This document shows, piece after piece, positions 61,175 through 64,000 of a DNA stretch of 64,000 nucleotides. The DNA is taken from positions 15,514-79,513 of the forward strand of contig JBLNAZ010000131.1 of the NCBI GenBank assembly GCA_050259615.1. The letters are read 5' to 3'. A program made the translations under genes and the position numbers. The first letter of the stretch is position 1; every line of letters begins with the position of its first letter. This DNA comes from JAAXKN01 sp050259615 (lineage in GTDB: Bacteria; Bacteroidota; Ignavibacteria; Ignavibacteriales; SURF-24). Under the pieces are notes generated by a model. It was not told the origin of the DNA. It saw only the letters and a program-made list of their open reading frames with translations, and did no database searches.

Positions 61175-64000
61175 ATGGAAAAACAAAAAAAGAAATTTGT
61201 AATTGTGGATGCCATGGCACTGGCATATAAGGCCTATTTCGCCTTTATGGGCAGACCACTTGCTACTACAAAGGGAGAACCTACTTCCGCAGTATACGGG
61301 TTCATAAGCCAGCTGCTGAAGATACTAGAGGTAAATAAACCGGATTACATTGCTGTAGCCTTCGACTCCAAGGAAAAAACCTTCCGTCATGAAAGATATG
61401 AGCAATACAAGTCAACGCGCCTTGCTATGCCTGAAGACATGATATCGCAGCTGCAGAGAATAAAAGACGTGGTTGAAGCTTTTAATATTCCGATTTATAT
61501 AGTACCCGGCTATGAGGCCGATGATATAATTGGAACGGCCGTAAAAAAAGCAGAGGAGATGGGATTTGAATCCTTTGCCATTACACCCGATAAGGATTTC
61601 AACCAGATCATTACACCGAACATTAAAGTTATAAAGCCCGGAAAAACAACAGATGAGATTGTTGTAATTGATGAGGCAAAAATTAAAGAGGATTTCGGCT
61701 TTGAGCCTATTCAGATGATAGATTACCTTGCTCTAATTGGCGACAAGTCTGATAACATCCCAGGAGTTGCAGGAATAGGTCCTGTTGGAGCATTGCCCTT
61801 GATCCATCAATACAGGACTATTGAAGGCATTTATGAAAATATTGAACAGATAGACAAGCCGGCCTTAAAGCGCAAGCTCATTGAAGGAAAAGAAAACGCT
61901 TTTCTTTCCAAGGAACTGGCTACCATACATACTTCTGTTCCGTTCGAGTGCGATATACAGAAAACGGAATTAAGAATGCCGGATATGGATCGTCTGAAGA
62001 AGATGTTTGAAGAACTGGAATTCCGCAATTTCTTTGCCAGGGTGGAAAAACTTACCTCAGGCAACGGACAAAAAGAAACTGCTTTTGAAAAAGAAACCGC
62101 AAAGGAAGCTCCGGCTGAAGCCGTAGAAGTTAAGGAAGAAGCTCCGGCTGCTGAAGTTACCTCGTTTAACCGTGAACTGATAAAGTATCACCTGATGGTC
62201 GACAAAAAAGGAGCCGAGGAACTGGCAGCTAAACTGATGAAAGCGGATCAGTTCGTTTACGATACTGAAACAGATTCGCTTAACTGTTTTGACCTTAACC
62301 TTGCAGGCGTGTCTTTTTCAACAAAGCCCAAGGAGGCTTATTTCGTTGCTATAAATCCTTTTATGGAAACCGAAGAACTTTTCTCAAGAGATGTTTCAAA
62401 CAGGCTTAGTATTGATGAATTTGCAAGCATCTTTAAGCCGGTATTTGAAAATGAGAAAATTAAGAAGATCTGCCAGAATGGAAAGTTTGACATAGCTACT
62501 CTCAGAAAATATGGAATCGAAGTAAAAAACTTTTATTTCGACACCATGATTGCAAGCTATGTCCTGGATCCCGATCAGAAGCACGGCCTGGATGACATGT
62601 CGGTTAAGTACTTAAATTATAAACCGATTCCCCTGACAACTCTCATTGGGAATAAGAAAGATGCCTCGAAGATATTCGACGTACCTATAAGCGACCTGGC
62701 AGAATATTCGTGTGAGGATTCGGATGTTACCTACAGGATTTATAATATACTGGATAAGGAACTGAAGGAAAATGGCCTGGAAGACTTATGCCATAAAGTT
62801 GAATTTCCGCTTGTTCCGGTGCTTGAGGATATGGAACGTGAAGGCGTAAGAATAGACACGGATATACTGAAAGTTCTGAGCAATGATCTTCAGATACTGC
62901 TTGACAACTATACGAAAAAAATCTATGATCTTGCGGGGGAAGAGTTTAACATAAACTCCCCTCTTCAGATGCAGAAAGTTTTATACAGCAAGCTCGGGCT
63001 GGCTACGGGCAAGAAAACAAAGACGGGATTTTCCACTGATGCAAGGTCGCTTGAAGGCTTAAAAGGCACTCATGAGATAATTGACCTCATTCTGGACTAC
63101 CGTCAGGTGGCAAAGCTGAAATCCACTTATACCGATTCACTTCCTACGCTTATTCATCCTGCAACGGGCAGAATTCATACGTCATTTAACCAGACAATTA
63201 CTTCTACGGGCAGGCTTTCAAGCAATAATCCGAACCTGCAGAATATTCCTATCAGAACGGAAATGGGAAAAGAGATCAGGCGTGCTTTTGTGCCAAGGAG
63301 CAAGGATTACGTTATACTGAGTGCAGACTACAGCCAGATCGAGCTTAGAATTATGGCAAGTATCTGCAAGGATCCGGCTTTAGTCCACGCATTTAAAAAT
63401 GCAGAAGATATTCACCGTTCTACGGCTGCTCTTGTATTCAGGGTAGATCCTAAGGATGTGACTTCAGATATGAGAAGGCGCGCCAAGGAGGTCAACTTCG
63501 GCATCCTCTACGGTATCGGGGCATTCGGACTTAAGACAAGGCTTGGAGTAACGCAGACGCACGCAAAAAAAATTATTGACACCTACTTTGAAACCTTCAG
63601 CAAGGTAAATGACTTTATGGAAGATTCGGTTCAGAAGGCGCGTGAAAAAGGCTACGCCGAGACGCTTCTTGGAAGGCGGCGCTATCTGAAAAATATTAAC
63701 AGCAAGAACAGGGTTGTTCGTCAGTTTGAAGAAAGAGTTGCCATTAACATGCCCATTCAGGGCACTGCGGCAGACATGATAAAGCTTGCGATGATTAAGA
63801 TACACGAAGAGCTTACGAAAAGGAAAACCAGGACAAAGATGGTGCTTCAGGTGCACGATGAACTTTTGTTTGATGCCCACAGGGATGAGGTTGACGAGTT
63901 AAGGCCTCTTATAAAAGAGCTCATGGAAAATGCGCTTCCAATGGAAGTGCCGATTCTAGTTGAGACCGGCGTAGCCGACAACTGGCTCGATGCGCATTAA
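61175..64000 (+). CDS. polA: DNA polymerase I
   Basis: A complete 941-residue polymerase I, ending with TAA at the last base of the window. The N-terminal 5'-nuclease domain spans about 1-290 (VPGYEADDIIGT, TPDKDFNQI, ALIGDKSDNIPGVAG). A 40-residue Glu/Ala-rich linker follows (about 295-330). The 3'-5' proofreading domain looks active: Asp363/Glu365 in VYDTETDSL, NGKFDIATL and YSCEDSDVTY. The polymerase domain has motif A DYSQIELRIMA, O-helix RRRAKEVNFGILYG (Phe that discriminates against ddNTPs) and motif C QVHDELLF. Functions in repair and Okazaki-fragment processing. Confidence 0.97.
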   Translation: MEKQKKKFVIVDAMALAYKAYFAFMGRPLATTKGEPTSAVYGFISQLLKILEVNKPDYIAVAFDSKEKTFRHERYEQYKSTRLAMPEDMISQLQRIKDVVEAFNIPIYIVPGYEADDIIGTAVKKAEEMGFESFAITPDKDFNQIITPNIKVIKPGKTTDEIVVIDEAKIKEDFGFEPIQMIDYLALIGDKSDNIPGVAGIGPVGALPLIHQYRTIEGIYENIEQIDKPALKRKLIEGKENAFLSKELATIHTSVPFECDIQKTELRMPDMDRLKKMFEELEFRNFFARVEKLTSGNGQKETAFEKETAKEAPAEAVEVKEEAPAAEVTSFNRELIKYHLMVDKKGAEELAAKLMKADQFVYDTETDSLNCFDLNLAGVSFSTKPKEAYFVAINPFMETEELFSRDVSNRLSIDEFASIFKPVFENEKIKKICQNGKFDIATLRKYGIEVKNFYFDTMIASYVLDPDQKHGLDDMSVKYLNYKPIPLTTLIGNKKDASKIFDVPISDLAEYSCEDSDVTYRIYNILDKELKENGLEDLCHKVEFPLVPVLEDMEREGVRIDTDILKVLSNDLQILLDNYTKKIYDLAGEEFNINSPLQMQKVLYSKLGLATGKKTKTGFSTDARSLEGLKGTHEIIDLILDYRQVAKLKSTYTDSLPTLIHPATGRIHTSFNQTITSTGRLSSNNPNLQNIPIRTEMGKEIRRAFVPRSKDYVILSADYSQIELRIMASICKDPALVHAFKNAEDIHRSTAALVFRVDPKDVTSDMRRRAKEVNFGILYGIGAFGLKTRLGVTQTHAKKIIDTYFETFSKVNDFMEDSVQKAREKGYAETLLGRRRYLKNINSKNRVVRQFEERVAINMPIQGTAADMIKLAMIKIHEELTKRKTRTKMVLQVHDELLFDAHRDEVDELRPLIKELMENALPMEVPILVETGVADNWLDAH

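Noticed and set aside
1..64000. CRISPR arrays, insertion sequences, toxin-antitoxin pairs, defence islands
   Set aside because: No repeat-spacer pattern, transposase, terminal inverted repeats or defence-type gene groups were seen on either strand. The HNH gene and the Smr-domain MutS2 are chromosomal housekeeping types.

Overview
The window reads as a contiguous piece of a Gram-negative chromosome from the Bacteroidota/Chlorobiota side of the tree, most likely an Ignavibacteria-type bacterium. This is inferred from gene content: a PorV/PorQ-family protein, a secreted protein with a type IX secretion-like C-terminal domain, a large TonB-dependent receptor with an N-terminal carboxypeptidase-regulatory-like domain, FadL and Wzi-like barrels, an Rcp1-like response regulator, a DUF2795 protein, and HprK with no PTS genes nearby. 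Base composition looks moderate and even. I saw no insertion sequence, prophage, CRISPR array or clear island. The window is mostly housekeeping and envelope genes, densely packed with many 1-30 nt overlaps. About 11 of 60 complete genes appear to start at TTG.

Layout. 1-10.2 kb, mainly plus strand: 3' part of nadB, convergent ppx, a membrane protein/90-aa protein/aroQ set, a HAD phosphatase, a MerR regulator, tRNA-Pro(GGG), two single-domain response regulators, purF, pgsA-ftsY and a diacylglycerol-kinase-like gene. 10.5-35.2 kb, minus strand: hbd; holB-ricT; a long run ybeY-smg-topA-xer-hpf-hprK-M23-DUF2795 ending at a terminator; an envelope cluster (DUF2279, glycosyltransferase, Wzi-like barrel, S41 protease, DUF3108, gamma carbonic anhydrase); and mnmA-(63 aa)-HNH-trpS-scpA-scpB-pseudouridine synthase-dacB-lysS, also ending at a terminator.

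35.5-43.1 kb, plus strand: a self-contained three-gene outer-membrane operon (TonB-dependent receptor, secreted FN3/T9SS-type protein, PorV/PorQ-like barrel) with a good promoter and terminator, then a secreted MEMO-family protein. 43.2-59.5 kb, minus strand: a GH2 exo-glucosaminidase-like enzyme; a tightly overlapped operon (CNNM/CorC protein, unknown anchored protein, Mce/MlaD-like protein, gamma-glutamyltransferase, acpS); ssb and a SPOR lipoprotein; a FadL porin; biotin carboxylase plus biotin carrier; mutS2; cvpA; yqeY; and an SDR. 59.7-64 kb, plus strand: an amino-acid permease and complete polA.

I found no clear new multi-gene defence or mobile system. The items most worth a second look are the TonB receptor/FN3-CTD/PorV operon, the exported MEMO protein, the CNNM-Mce-GGT-AcpS operon, and an HNH nuclease gene whose conserved N-terminus is encoded upstream of any usable start codon. 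Database identities are my recognition of families from the translated sequence; nothing was searched.
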